Assembly (NCBI GenBank): GCA_025362235.1
Contig: JANYGZ010000020.1
Location: 1 to 53,530, forward strand
Reading direction: 5' to 3'
Origin: Ferruginibacter sp.
Lineage (GTDB): Bacteria; Bacteroidota; Bacteroidia; Chitinophagales; Chitinophagaceae
DNA: 53,530 bases
Below are positions 17,918 through 27,208 of this stretch, piece after piece (position 1 is the stretch's first letter; the number at the start of each line of letters is the position of its first letter). The notes beneath the pieces were generated by a model. That model saw nothing but the letters and a program-made list of their open reading frames with translations. It was not told the origin of the DNA and searched no databases. A program made the translations under genes and the position numbers.

Positions 17918-20900
17918 CTACTTATAAATAATCTTAAATGTTTCCTTTTCGTGATTCAATAAATCTGTAATGGATATTGAATAAACTCCCGGTATAATTG
18001 CTGATGTCCTTGGGTATTCAATAATGGTATTTTGAATATTGTCAAATCTCTTAGACATAATTTTTTGACCACGAAGATTACTTATTTCAACGACGTAATC
18101 TTTAGGAAATGTGTTGGCTACAGAAATATATAAAATGTTATCTACAGGGTTAGGGTACAAGCTAATTTCAGCTTTTGAATTTTTTATAGAAACAGTATTG
18201 CTGTATTTTATTTTATGATCAGCATCTGTAAACTTTAACCGGTAAATATTATTCCCGGAAAGGGGAGTATTATCTACATATGAATAGGAGCCACTACCAT
18301 TATTTTTAATGCTGCCAATTGTTTGATAGCTCATCCCGTTTTTTGAAATTCTTTCTACTGTATATTCTTTAATGGTTTCTGCTCCTTTGTTCCAGTAAAG
18401 TTTGTTAGCGTCATTTTGCTTTGAACCATTTAATTTAATATTTATAGGTAATACCGTTCCGCAAAAACCGGTTATTATGTAATTAGCATACTTTTCAAGA
18501 CATCCACTATTGATTACTACTTTAGAAAAATACCTTCCTGTATCAGAAACCAACAAATTGGAAAAGAAAAGAGTTGGGCTGGTGCCGACCAATACACTAT
18601 CATTAGGGTCTATTCTTTTATACCATTCATAAGTTGCATTGCCAATCGAATCTACTTTTAATGTAAGTGTTTGATTAAAACATTCCTGCGATTCGGGGTA
18701 AACAATAAAATTGGCCAATGGAAGTACACTTGCATCATAAAGGCTTGCATTACCGCAACCATCCAACACACGTAAACGAATCAGTGAATAACTTGATCCA
18801 TTGTTAATGGTAAAAACCGGGCTTGCCTGTGGTGCAGTAACAATACTTGGTATAGCAGGGCTGCTACCAAAAATTTCATACATGTAGGGTGGTTTACCAT
18901 TGATGGTACTTCCATTTACTGTAAAGCTCTGGTTACTGCATTGGTAAGCTTTTGTACCATACAGATCTGGGTACAGGTATGGGTTAACTGTAATGGTATC
19001 ATAAAAATGCCGGCTGCAGTTATTTACATAAGTGTCAAAAATATAAATGGCCGGCCCAAGGTCTGTAAAATTATAAGTATACCCTACGCTGGATACTGGG
19101 TTGATTGAAACGGGAGAATAATTTTTAGAAATTACTGTTGTATTAATAGTACCACCTAAATTGTTACCGGTAATGTCTAAAAGCACATCTGCCGATCCAT
19201 TCGTCCATGTTGCTGATGGGCATTTTTGATTAAAACTGGCTACCCTGTTTAAAGTGCTTATTGCAGGACTGATAAAACTTGAGTCTTTAATTCCGCATAA
19301 ACCGGTTGCAACAATTTTATAAGTTAATGAAGATGCCAGGCCCTGCACGTTTACAAAAGTGTAGTTTGAAGCACTGGTGCTGATGGTTTGCATTAATACA
19401 CCTGTGGGTGAAAATAAAGAAACGTTGTAGGGAGGATTGCCGGTATTAAAAGTCACTTTAATATCAGAATTTCCAATAGTTGTGCATGATTTTGTTGATG
19501 ATAAACTTATTTTGGTTGGGGTTAAATAAGCACTAAAACATCTGTCTATAAGGGTATCGTAACAACTGGGGTCATTTTGAATTTCAATACAAAAACTACC
19601 AAATGGTACATTTGTAAAAACCCCGGTACTATTACAGGAGAGTAATGCACTTAAACTATCGTATAAACAATATTGAGGATTGTTTAGGTTTGCCTGGCCG
19701 GTAATAGTTGCTGTAAAACCCGTACAGGTTTTATTACTAATTGCAACAGTATTGGCTACAGAAGGTAATGGCTGAATAACAGTAAAGCAACGCGTCATCG
19801 TGGTGTCGTAGCAATTACTGCCGTTAACAATATCAATACAGTAAGAACCGTAGAGCAGGTTTGTAAATACTCCGGTGCTGTTGCAAATAATTAAAACATG
19901 TGCAGGGGTATATAAACAAAACTGCGGGCTGTTCCAGTTAACGGTGTCTTTTATGGTTGCAGTAAATGTAGCGCAGGCTAAATTACTTATTGCTACTGTG
20001 CCGTTAGCACCTGGTACAGGTGTTTTTACAGTAAAACAACGGGTTATAGTAGTATCGTAGCAGGCTGTATTATTGACTATTTTGATACAATATTTTCCTG
20101 CAGGCTGATTGGCAAAAACACCGGTAGTATTACAGGTTATTAAAACATCATTTGAATCGTAGAGACAATAATTGGGATTATTAAGATTTGTTTGCCCGGT
20201 AATGGAAGCGGTAAAATATTTACAGATGGTAGTTATAGTTACATTTGCTGCAACTGACGGAACAGGATTATTTACGGTTATACTTCTTGAAATAACAGTG
20301 TCGTAGCAATTGTTGGTTACTTTAATGCTATAGGTTCCATAAGGCAGCAAATTAAATACACCGGTTGTATTACATGCCACAAAAACATTGGCATTATCGT
20401 AAATACAATACTGGGGCGTTGTTAAATTTGACTGGCCCGTTACTGTAGCAGTAAAAGTAGAACATGCTTTGTTGCTGGCTGATATTGATCCGGCTACTGA
20501 TGGTATTGAGGGATCGCTCCATGAATAGGTTTTAATATTACCGCAGCCATCTTTTACAAATAAATTTGCCTTATGTTTTGTACCAATATTAAAACCAAAA
20601 CTATTGGTAGTAAACCAGCTTGTGTCCCCCGGTATTATTGATATGCCATATAAAAAACCATTGAATACGGCGTTGGGTGTTGTGTTATTTTTATTATCCT
20701 TAATAATATTGGAAACATTAATACTGTCGCAGCTAATTTTAGTAACTGTATGCGTATTAATTGTCCAGCTATAATTATCAACAGTGATACTTCTTGTTTG
20801 AATACCACCGCAGGAGTCTGCTAATTGAATTAAATAATCACCACTTGTTAACCCGGTATACATACCTGTTGCATTAACGGTGCCTACGCCCGATGGAGAC

Positions 20901-21352
20901 GGCGCAATAATTGTATATGTAAACGGCCCTCTTCCAAAGTTTTGCCCAGTTAGGGATATGGTTCCGTTATTTCCATTTATGCAGGTTACACCTGTGGAAA
21001 CCATTGTAAAATTGGGCGTTGAGTAATTACCTAGAATACTAACAGTGTCTTTATTATAAGTGCAGTTTGTAGAAATATCTAAAACTGTAATTACGTATTT
21101 GCCTGCAGAAAGGCCAGTGATAATATTGCTGGATGTAAAATTTATTGTTATAGGGCCAACAGCTTTATATGAATAATTGCCCGTTCCGCCCGTTGCATTA
21201 ATTTGAATGGAACCTGTTGCGGCACACCTTGATTCGTAGGCAATATAAGTTGCTTTTAAAGAGTCGCATACCTGGGCGTATGTAAAACTGGGGAGTATTA
21301 TTGTGGTTAGGATGGCAATAAATACAATACTGTTATTGTAAAGTTTTTTCAT
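17918..21352 (-). CDS. Large secreted repeat protein with T9SS sorting domain (SprB/adhesin-like)
   Basis: 1144 residues with a signal peptide (ends SFTYAQ, about residue 26). The N-terminal part has beta-rich SprB-like modules (GGTGNYSYKAVGP, NGNNGTISLTGQNFGRGPFT). Residues about 281-609 are four tandem copies of a unit of about 82 residues, each with conserved cysteines and motifs such as PQYCLYD, CNSTGVF and CYDT, probably forming disulphides. Further Ig-like modules follow, then a T9SS type A sorting domain from about 1061 (ISLYPNPVDN ... PGVYSISITD). Proteins of this kind are surface-displayed and often serve in adhesion or gliding. No enzymatic domain was seen. It is a single-gene unit with an A/T-rich 271-base spacer before its start, shared with a divergent lipoprotein gene. 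Confidence 0.85.
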   Translation of the reverse strand: MKKLYNNSIVFIAILTTIILPSFTYAQVCDSLKATYIAYESRCAATGSIQINATGGTGNYSYKAVGPITINFTSSNIITGLSAGKYVITVLDISTNCTYNKDTVSILGNYSTPNFTMVSTGVTCINGNNGTISLTGQNFGRGPFTYTIIAPSPSGVGTVNATGMYTGLTSGDYLIQLADSCGGIQTRSITVDNYSWTINTHTVTKISCDSINVSNIIKDNKNNTTPNAVFNGFLYGISIIPGDTSWFTTNSFGFNIGTKHKANLFVKDGCGNIKTYSWSDPSIPSVAGSISASNKACSTFTATVTGQSNLTTPQYCIYDNANVFVACNTTGVFNLLPYGTYSIKVTNNCYDTVISRSITVNNPVPSVAANVTITTICKYFTASITGQTNLNNPNYCLYDSNDVLITCNTTGVFANQPAGKYCIKIVNNTACYDTTITRCFTVKTPVPGANGTVAISNLACATFTATIKDTVNWNSPQFCLYTPAHVLIICNSTGVFTNLLYGSYCIDIVNGSNCYDTTMTRCFTVIQPLPSVANTVAISNKTCTGFTATITGQANLNNPQYCLYDSLSALLSCNSTGVFTNVPFGSFCIEIQNDPSCYDTLIDRCFSAYLTPTKISLSSTKSCTTIGNSDIKVTFNTGNPPYNVSLFSPTGVLMQTISTSASNYTFVNVQGLASSLTYKIVATGLCGIKDSSFISPAISTLNRVASFNQKCPSATWTNGSADVLLDITGNNLGGTINTTVISKNYSPVSINPVSSVGYTYNFTDLGPAIYIFDTYVNNCSRHFYDTITVNPYLYPDLYGTKAYQCSNQSFTVNGSTINGKPPYMYEIFGSSPAIPSIVTAPQASPVFTINNGSSYSLIRLRVLDGCGNASLYDASVLPLANFIVYPESQECFNQTLTLKVDSIGNATYEWYKRIDPNDSVLVGTSPTLFFSNLLVSDTGRYFSKVVINSGCLEKYANYIITGFCGTVLPINIKLNGSKQNDANKLYWNKGAETIKEYTVERISKNGMSYQTIGSIKNNGSGSYSYVDNTPLSGNNIYRLKFTDADHKIKYSNTVSIKNSKAEISLYPNPVDNILYISVANTFPKDYVVEISNLRGQKIMSKRFDNIQNTIIEYPRTSAIIPGVYSISITDLLNHEKETFKIIYK
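19520..20510 (-). repeat. Four tandem ~247-bp coding repeats in the surface protein gene
   Basis: The four units read, from the N-terminus, PSVAGSISASN..., PSVAANVTITT..., PGANGTVAISN... and PSVANTVAISN..., each about 82 codons long with the same spacing of Cys residues. They have drifted at the DNA level but keep the frame. Such arrays can change in copy number by recombination. Confidence 0.75.
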
Positions 21353-21623
21353 ATTAGTAGTACTGACTTATTGAATAAACGTAATTTTACTCAGCTTAGT
21401 ATCTATTTATTTTCCACATGTTTTTATTTATTATTAACATCTTTATAAATTATAAAATAGCTTAATTATATAGATGTTTGCAAAGTATTTCTACTTGTTA
21501 TTTCTAGTTCTTCGTTATTAATGTTTCTCAATGTATTTGCGTATGAAAGATCTTTTTTACCAGATGGCATGGCTTTAACATATTTTGGTAAAATTGTTGA
21601 ATAGGTATGTAAAATTGATTGGC

Positions 21624-21947
21624 ATGAAAAAAAGATATATATGTGTTGGGGCATTTATTATAACGGGTGCATTATTTAGCTGCAGTAAAAAAGTTCATCC
21701 CGTTAACACAGAGCATGCAGTTGTAACTAATGATACCACAGTTACAAAAAAAACACCAGTAAAGCGTAAGCCAAAAGAGGCTGTGCCAAATGTAATTACA
21801 GTAAATGATGCCAGCGCACATAAAACTGTTGATGGCAGGTATTATTACGATTTGCAGGGACACAGGTATTGGCGCAATAATAAAGACGGAAAATATTATT
21901 TATTTAATAAAACCATGTATGCTGATGCGGCATTTAAACCTGAGTAG
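21624..21947 (+). CDS. Small lipoprotein
   Basis: 107 residues from the ATG at 21624, which directly precedes a lipoprotein signal: MKKRYICVGAFIITGALFSC, with Cys20 as the probable lipid-modified residue. The frame upstream to 21585 is open, but its extra 13 residues would spoil the signal. The mature part is first Thr/Lys-rich and low in complexity (TKKTPVKRKPKEA), then holds a short aromatic patch, DGRYYYDLQGHRYWRN. No domain is recognised. The likely location is the inner or outer membrane, facing the periplasm or surface. Confidence 0.7.
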   Translation: MKKRYICVGAFIITGALFSCSKKVHPVNTEHAVVTNDTTVTKKTPVKRKPKEAVPNVITVNDASAHKTVDGRYYYDLQGHRYWRNNKDGKYYLFNKTMYADAAFKPE

Positions 21948-21984
21948 ACAAGATAGCAGCTTATTGCTTCTCTATATAAAAAAA

Positions 21985-22017
21985 TGGAGCCCCTTAATTA
22001 CTTAACAGGCAGCTCCA
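21985..22017. terminator. Bidirectional rho-independent terminator
   Basis: TGGAGC (21985-21990) pairs with GCTCCA (22012-22017). An A-run lies before the stem and a T-run after it, so it can stop transcription from both sides. It sits between the convergent small lipoprotein gene and the next minus-strand gene. Confidence 0.6.
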
Positions 22018-22062
22018 CTTTTTTTCTTATTGAGGCAGATCATAGGCAATAAGCCGGTGAAA

Positions 22063-22434
22063 CTATTTTAAAATATGCATGCCTGATGACAATACAGAAT
22101 TATTACTTTGTTTAAATTCAGAAAACAGTTTTTCACCTTCACATAACTGTATATCTGCATCGCTGCGCATATACAATTTAAATTTATCTTCTTCTAAAAC
22201 TGTTACCATATTGGCTGCTATCGCTTCAAATAATAATTGAAGGCATATTTTATCTGTAACAAAATAGTGCAGGTAAATTTCATCCGTTGAAAAAAATACT
22301 TTCCCCGGAGGCTGTTTAAGCGAAGCCATTAATATTAATTCGCCGGTTTCATGCGTATACAAATTCAGCTTTACTTTAGCCGTATCAATAATTGCTTCAT
22401 TAAAAGTGAGACAGGAAGTATCGTAAATCAACAT
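22063..22434 (-). CDS. Hypothetical protein
   Basis: 123 residues starting MLIYDTSCLTFNEAIIDTAK. The sequence is soluble, mixed alpha/beta by appearance (LNLYTHETGELILMASLKQP, then VFFSTDEIYLHYFVTDKICL), with no signal peptide or membrane segment. I do not recognise the family. The frame is clean, has an ATG and ends just before a terminator. The upstream neighbour is a Crp-type regulator on the same strand, 213 bases away, so they need not share a transcript. Confidence 0.55.
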   Translation of the reverse strand: MLIYDTSCLTFNEAIIDTAKVKLNLYTHETGELILMASLKQPPGKVFFSTDEIYLHYFVTDKICLQLLFEAIAANMVTVLEEDKFKLYMRSDADIQLCEGEKLFSEFKQSNNSVLSSGMHILK

Positions 22435-22647
22435 ACCGTTTTATTTGCCACAAAATTATTGCGGTATACAAAAATCTATTGAGACAATTGACACAAAATG
22501 AAGGAACGATATTTGGCTTAAAAGTTATGTAGCTATTTAGGTAAGCAGGGGATTTGCGGGAATTCAAATCGATATCATTTTCTATTTAATAGAAATGAAT
22601 ATATAGGTCCAACTTATGAAGTTTCTTTAAAAGATAGTTCATTTTAA

Positions 22648-23256
22648 TTATTTCTCCATTTTTTCGCCGGCATGGCTTCTTATACGGCAAAGTGTTTTGC
22701 GGCTCATTCCAAGATAGGAGGCAAGATAGGTAAGCGGTATACGCTCGAAGTACTTGGGCCCTTTTAATAATAAACTATTATAGCGTTCTTCGGGGCTCAT
22801 TAATTTAAACGAATTGCCATGCTCAATTTCATGGTACAAATTATGAGCAAAAAATTCTGCAGCAAGGGTTATCAATGATTTTGAAAAAGTTATTACAGGC
22901 TTGTAATCCCGTTTATACGAATACATCACTTCTGTTTCCTCCAGGGCAACTATATAAAAATTAGAGGGTATCTCGTGACGCAGGCTGATAAAATCACCCG
23001 CAATTGTATGCTCAAAGAAAAAACGCACATTCACATCAACACCATTTTCTATAGAAAACACCCTGAAGCATCCTTTTACAATAAACCAGAGATGCCTGCA
23101 AACCTTACCCTCCTGTAACACCACTTCCCCTTTATTATATTTTTTATAATGGAACGTGTTGGCCAACTGCTCAAAATCTTTTTCAGGCAGGGCACATAAA
23201 TCTGCTGTATAACTCCTCAATGCTTCTACTGCATTTTTATATTTTTCTTTTTCCAT
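22648..23256 (-). CDS. Crp/Fnr-family transcriptional regulator
   Basis: 202 residues. Residues about 25-115 form the cyclic-nucleotide-binding fold (NKGEVVLQEGKVCRHLWFIV, GCFRVFSIENG). The C-terminal part holds a winged helix-turn-helix (YLASYLGMSRKTLCRIRSH, about 175-195). The classic phosphate-binding Arg-Ser pair of E. coli CRP is not obvious, so the ligand may differ or be absent, as in many Bacteroidota members. It is probably a DNA-binding activator or repressor in the cytoplasm. The target is unknown; the divergent OmpA-family gene 263 bases away is one candidate. Confidence 0.85.
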   Translation of the reverse strand: MEKEKYKNAVEALRSYTADLCALPEKDFEQLANTFHYKKYNKGEVVLQEGKVCRHLWFIVKGCFRVFSIENGVDVNVRFFFEHTIAGDFISLRHEIPSNFYIVALEETEVMYSYKRDYKPVITFSKSLITLAAEFFAHNLYHEIEHGNSFKLMSPEERYNSLLLKGPKYFERIPLTYLASYLGMSRKTLCRIRSHAGEKMEK

Positions 23257-23519
23257 TGTTCGGGATATATATACAAAAATATTAAATTATCCGATAAGTA
23301 TACTTATAACTATTACGGGCAAAAAAACTACCCAAATAAACTGCTGCTTAAACAAGTACCAGTTATTAAATAAATGTAAAACAACTATAAGCGGTGGCTG
23401 CCCTTTATAACATAGCCAATACCTGGTTTGTATTATAATGCTTGTAATAAAATAAATATGAAAGAGAATATATAAAAAATCGATTATTTACGTTGTTCTA
23501 TTGAAAAAAATCCTAAACC

Positions 23520-25130
23520 TTGAAAAATGTATTTGTTTACATACTCGCAGCTATATGCATACAATCTGTACAGGCCCAACCTTTGTACAGCGATTCTTTA
23601 GGTAATTTGCTGGTTCAAAAAAGCAATATCATCACTGCCGAAACCATTCTTAAAATTGAAAATTTAGGTACCAACATCAATACCATATTACCAGAACTAA
23701 GGCCAACTATTTCTGCTGATGGCGACCAGCTATTTTTTATTTGCCAAAACCATCCTGAAAACACCAAGTTCAATGAAATTCCCAATTCGCAGGATATCTG
23801 GTTTTCAGAAAAAGACAGTGCTGGTAAATGGGGCCCGGCAATACATTTGGGCTATCCTTTAAATACCTATTATTATAATGCAGTGTTTTGGATATCGCCG
23901 GATAACAACAGGATTTTGATAAGGAATGCTTTTGTAAATGGATACTATGCGGGCAATGGAGTAAGTATGTGTTATCTTAAAAAGGATGGGTTATGGAGCA
24001 AACCGGAAAGATTAAAAATAAAAAATTACGAACGGTACGATAAGGGCAGGCAGAACGGGGCAAGTATGGCCAACAACGGGCAGGTACTTTTATTTTATAT
24101 GTGCCCCGAAGAGAGCGGAAAAAATAATAGCCTTTTTGTAAGCTTTTTGAAAGATGATACTACATGGACAGAACCCAGGAGTTTAGGAAAAAAAATAAAC
24201 TTAAAAAATTTTAATCATACAACTCCGTACCTGGCGCCTGATGGAGTTACTTTATATTTTAGTAGCAACCGGCCGGGCGGCCTTGGAAGTATGGATATTT
24301 GGATGACCAGAAGGCTGGATGATACCTGGCAAAACTGGAGCGACCCTGTAAACCTGGGCAGCCCTATCAACACAGAAGATATGGATACTTTTTTTACGAT
24401 GGATGCAGGCGGCGAATATGCTTATATGAGTACAGAGCGCAAGTCGTTTGGCGAAAGTGATATTGTGCGTATAAAATTACTGGAGAGGGAAAAGCCCGAC
24501 CCGGTAATACTGGTTAGTGGAAATGTGTATAATAAAAAAACAAACGAGCCCATTTTTTCAACGCTGATTTACGAAACCCTGCCTGATGGTACAGTGGCGG
24601 GTAACGGGCTATCAAACCCAAGTGACGGAAGCTTTAAAATGGTGTTGCCTTACAATAAAAATTATTTGATAAGGGCACAGGCGGATCACTTTTTTGCCAT
24701 ATCGGAAAACCTCAATTTAGATTCATTGGTAAAAGCGGGTTACAAAGAAATACATAAAGATTTATACCTGGTGCCCATTGAAATTGGGTCGGTGGTAAGG
24801 TTGAACAATGTTTATTTTGATTTTGATAAATGGGACCTACGATCCGAATCATTTGTTGAGCTGGACAGGGTTGTTAAAATGCTGAATGAAAACCCGGCTG
24901 TTGAAATTGAAATGAGTGCCCATACAGACAGCAGGGGTAGCGACGAGTATAATTTTAAATTAAGCGATAACAGGGCAAGGTCAGTGGTAAATTATATCCT
25001 TGCTGCCGGTATTCCTTCCTACAGGATCATTTCTCATGGCTATGGCGAAACCAAACCTGTTGTTGACAATGATACCGATGATAACAGGCAGTTGAACAGG
25101 AGGGTAGAGTTTACTATTTTAAAGAATTGA
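23520..25130 (+). CDS. OmpA-family outer-membrane protein with PD40 repeats
   Basis: 536 residues. The start is TTG at 23520: the signal peptide (KNVFVYILAAICIQSVQAQ) begins right after it, an in-frame stop lies at 23514-23516, and no ATG is available before the mature protein. Residues about 50-310 contain PD40/WD40-like propeller repeats (LRPTISADGDQLFFI, TTPYLAPDGVTLYFSSNRPG). Next comes a short carboxypeptidase-regulatory-like segment (about 330-410). The C-terminal OmpA domain (about 425-536) binds peptidoglycan: VYFDFDKWDLR, AHTDSRGSDEYN, NRRVEFTI. It likely links the outer membrane to the wall, and related proteins sit near gliding or T9SS genes. It is a single gene here. Confidence 0.88.
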   Translation: MKNVFVYILAAICIQSVQAQPLYSDSLGNLLVQKSNIITAETILKIENLGTNINTILPELRPTISADGDQLFFICQNHPENTKFNEIPNSQDIWFSEKDSAGKWGPAIHLGYPLNTYYYNAVFWISPDNNRILIRNAFVNGYYAGNGVSMCYLKKDGLWSKPERLKIKNYERYDKGRQNGASMANNGQVLLFYMCPEESGKNNSLFVSFLKDDTTWTEPRSLGKKINLKNFNHTTPYLAPDGVTLYFSSNRPGGLGSMDIWMTRRLDDTWQNWSDPVNLGSPINTEDMDTFFTMDAGGEYAYMSTERKSFGESDIVRIKLLEREKPDPVILVSGNVYNKKTNEPIFSTLIYETLPDGTVAGNGLSNPSDGSFKMVLPYNKNYLIRAQADHFFAISENLNLDSLVKAGYKEIHKDLYLVPIEIGSVVRLNNVYFDFDKWDLRSESFVELDRVVKMLNENPAVEIEMSAHTDSRGSDEYNFKLSDNRARSVVNYILAAGIPSYRIISHGYGETKPVVDNDTDDNRQLNRRVEFTILKN

Positions 25131-25184
25131 TTTTAAGATAGAAGGCAGAAAGCTTAAAGCAAAAGGCCAAAAGCTTTAGGAGCA

Positions 25185-26087
25185 CTATTTAAACGCCGGA
25201 TGAAATTGTTGCAAAGTATTCCTTAAAAATTCCCTGTCAAGATGCGTATAAATTTCTGTGGTGGTAATACTTTCATGGCCCAGCATTTCCTGTACCGCAC
25301 GAAGATCGGCACCACCTTCAACAAGATGTGTAGCAAAGGAATGACGAAAAGTATGCGGCGAAATTGTTTTATTAATGCCGGCCTTACGGGCAAGCTCCTT
25401 TATAATTAAAAATATCATTACCCTGCTAAGTTTGCTCCCTCTTCGGTTTAAAAATAATATATCATCATTTCCCGGTTTAACACCAATGTGTACACGGATA
25501 TTATTGCGGTAAATGTTGATGTATTTGATGGCATCGCTGCCTATCGGAACCAGCCTTTCTTTATCGCCTTTACCAATTACCCTTATAAAACCTACATCCA
25601 AAAAAAGGCAGCTGATGCGAAGGTTTACCAGTTCGCTTACCCGCAATCCGCTACTGTAAAGCGTTTCCAGCATGGCTTTGTTTCTGCCGCCTTCAGGCTT
25701 ACTTAAATCAAGCTGGCCAATTATTTTTTCAATTTCATTAAAGTGAAGTATATCAGGTAGTGTTCTTTTTAATTTGGGGGATTCCAGCAGGCAGGACGGA
25801 TCTACAGTAATAATTTGCTCTATTAAACAATATTTAAAAAAACTTTTAAGCCCCGATATGATCCTTGCCTGCGAGCCGGGCGTCATTCCTAATTCGCTTA
25901 TCCACTGAATAAATTTTTCAAGGTCTTTTCGTGCAACCTGTTTAGGTGTTTTTAATTCATCCGTCTCAGATAAATAAGTAGTCAATTTTTCAATATCGTG
26001 CAGGTAAGCTTCCACAGAATTATCGCTAAGCGATTTCTCCAATTGCAGGTAGGCTTTAAATCCTTTTTTATACGCTTGCCACATCAT
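25185..26087 (-). CDS. xerD: Tyrosine recombinase, XerD type
   Basis: 300 residues, the standard length for XerC/XerD, which resolve chromosome dimers at dif during division. The N-terminal SAM-like core-binding domain spans about 1-95 and the catalytic domain about 110-295. Catalytic residues seen: Arg149 (SSGLRVSELVNL), Lys in GKGDKERLVPIG, His245 and Arg248 (HTFRHSFATHL), His271 (LGHES) and Tyr280 (TEIYTH). All are present, unlike in the broken integrase at 10.4-10.8 kb. It is a lone gene in a housekeeping context, so a true Xer recombinase is more likely than a mobile integrase. XerD rather than XerC is a judgement from general resemblance. Confidence 0.85.
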   Translation of the reverse strand: MMWQAYKKGFKAYLQLEKSLSDNSVEAYLHDIEKLTTYLSETDELKTPKQVARKDLEKFIQWISELGMTPGSQARIISGLKSFFKYCLIEQIITVDPSCLLESPKLKRTLPDILHFNEIEKIIGQLDLSKPEGGRNKAMLETLYSSGLRVSELVNLRISCLFLDVGFIRVIGKGDKERLVPIGSDAIKYINIYRNNIRVHIGVKPGNDDILFLNRRGSKLSRVMIFLIIKELARKAGINKTISPHTFRHSFATHLVEGGADLRAVQEMLGHESITTTEIYTHLDREFLRNTLQQFHPAFK

Positions 26088-26131
26088 TGGTGCTGACTAA
26101 TTTTTTTGATTTTGCTTAATGAAACCAGTTC

Positions 26132-26234
26132 ATTCCAAATTGTAGATGTTGGTTTCGGCCGGTGTGGACACCGGCCGAGGCTGAGCTGTGGTTGGTGTCC
26201 ACACCAACCACTTATTGCTGCAATAATTTGGAAT
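26132..26234. repeat. Full double-hairpin intergenic element
   Basis: Outer arms ATTCCAAAT (26132-26140) and ATTTGGAAT (26226-26234) are perfect inverted repeats. Inside are two perfect hairpins: 26156-26177 (arms CGGCCGGTGT and ACACCGGCCG around GG) and 26188-26211 (arms GTGGTTGGTGT and ACACCAACCAC around CC), joined by GAGGCTGAGCT-type sequence. The tips of the two hairpins are complementary to each other. Related copies lie at 12996, 13689, 31568 and 52711. It is non-coding, between divergent genes. Confidence 0.8.
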
Positions 26235-26300
26235 ACTCCGAATAGCATTTATTGAATTGTTTGCGCTAATTTCGTTCAACTCAGCAATATTAAATCAATA

Positions 26301-26831
26301 ATGACAGTTAATCTTCGCTCATTCAGAAAAAAAGTGTTGGTATATAAAAAATCAATGCGTTCGTTTTTAACCCGGTTAGAAAACAATCCCCCTAAAACAA
26401 TAAATAAAATAGTAGACCATGCTGATAAAGAAGTATGGAAGGAGATTGATTGCCTTAGCTGTGGTAATTGTTGCAAAAAAATGACGCCCACTTTTACACC
26501 AAAAGATATTAAACGGATTGCTGCGCATTTAGAAATGACTCCAAATGCCTTTAAAGAAAAATGGCTGGTATTTGAAAAAAAGGATGCTGACTGGCAAAAT
26601 AAAAAACAGCCATGCCAGTTTATTAACCCCGTTAATAATAAATGTTCCATATACGCTGTGCGTCCTGCAGATTGTTCAGGGTTTCCGCATCTTACAAAAA
26701 AAAGGAAAGTGACAGATTACCTCCATGTACACAAACAAAATATTGAGTATTGCCCGGCTACTTTTAAATGGGTAGAAAAAATGCAGGAGATGGCAAAGCA
26801 TGGATTTACTATAGATAAACATCCTCAATAA
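26301..26831 (+). CDS. YkgJ-type cysteine-cluster protein
   Basis: 176 residues with the Cys pattern of the YkgJ / zinc-iron-chelating family (UPF0153): CLSCGNCCKK near residues 52-61, then CQFINPVNNKC and RPADCSGFPH near 110-130, and a final EYCPAT near 154. These cysteines probably hold a metal or Fe-S centre. The biochemical role of the family is not settled. The start MTVNLRSFRKKV has a plausible ATG and no signal peptide. Its 3' end overlaps that of the convergent YraN gene by 23 bases. Confidence 0.8.
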   Translation: MTVNLRSFRKKVLVYKKSMRSFLTRLENNPPKTINKIVDHADKEVWKEIDCLSCGNCCKKMTPTFTPKDIKRIAAHLEMTPNAFKEKWLVFEKKDADWQNKKQPCQFINPVNNKCSIYAVRPADCSGFPHLTKKRKVTDYLHVHKQNIEYCPATFKWVEKMQEMAKHGFTIDKHPQ

Positions 26832-27171
26832 AAAAATATTCCACAGGCATACCGGTAATCATGGAGATAGATAAAATATTAAATTGAATCCGTTTCCATT
26901 GCGGTTGAAGATAGAGATATTCTTCAGCTGCTTTGATAAGATTTTCCATTTTTTTTCTGCCTACTTTTTCTTCGGGAAGCCCAAATTTTTTGGACCGCCT
27001 TGTTTTTATTTCTATAAAATGCAGGATATCATTTTTGGCAGCAATAATATCTACCTCGCAGTGACTATACCGCCAGTTTTTCTCCAGTATAACATAACCG
27101 CCATTTTGCAAATAAGCTGCACCCATTTTTTCACCTGTGCTGCCTGTATTGTTATGCTTTGCCATTATCAA
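26809..27171 (-). CDS. YraN-family (UPF0102) nuclease-like protein
   Basis: 120 residues, the usual size for the family. Typical motifs: TGEKMGAAYLQNGGYVILEKNW near the N-terminus, then EVDIIAAKNDILHFIEIKTR with the Asp and Glu-x-Lys that form a restriction-endonuclease-like active site. RRSKKFGLPEEKV and KAAEEYLYL follow. YraN proteins are linked to DNA processing, but the substrate is not well defined. Two ATGs are close (27171 and 27165), and either could start the protein. It overlaps the convergent cysteine-cluster gene at the 3' end. Confidence 0.88.
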   Translation of the reverse strand: MIMAKHNNTGSTGEKMGAAYLQNGGYVILEKNWRYSHCEVDIIAAKNDILHFIEIKTRRSKKFGLPEEKVGRKKMENLIKAAEEYLYLQPQWKRIQFNILSISMITGMPVEYFFIEDVYL

Positions 27172-27208
27172 ATATAAATTAACTGGGGCATGTTACCATT
27201 TTTTGGTG

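Noticed and set aside
25185..26087. XerD-like recombinase as part of a mobile element
   Set aside because: Full-length, with standard Xer size and residues, and set among housekeeping genes; no borders or cargo around it.
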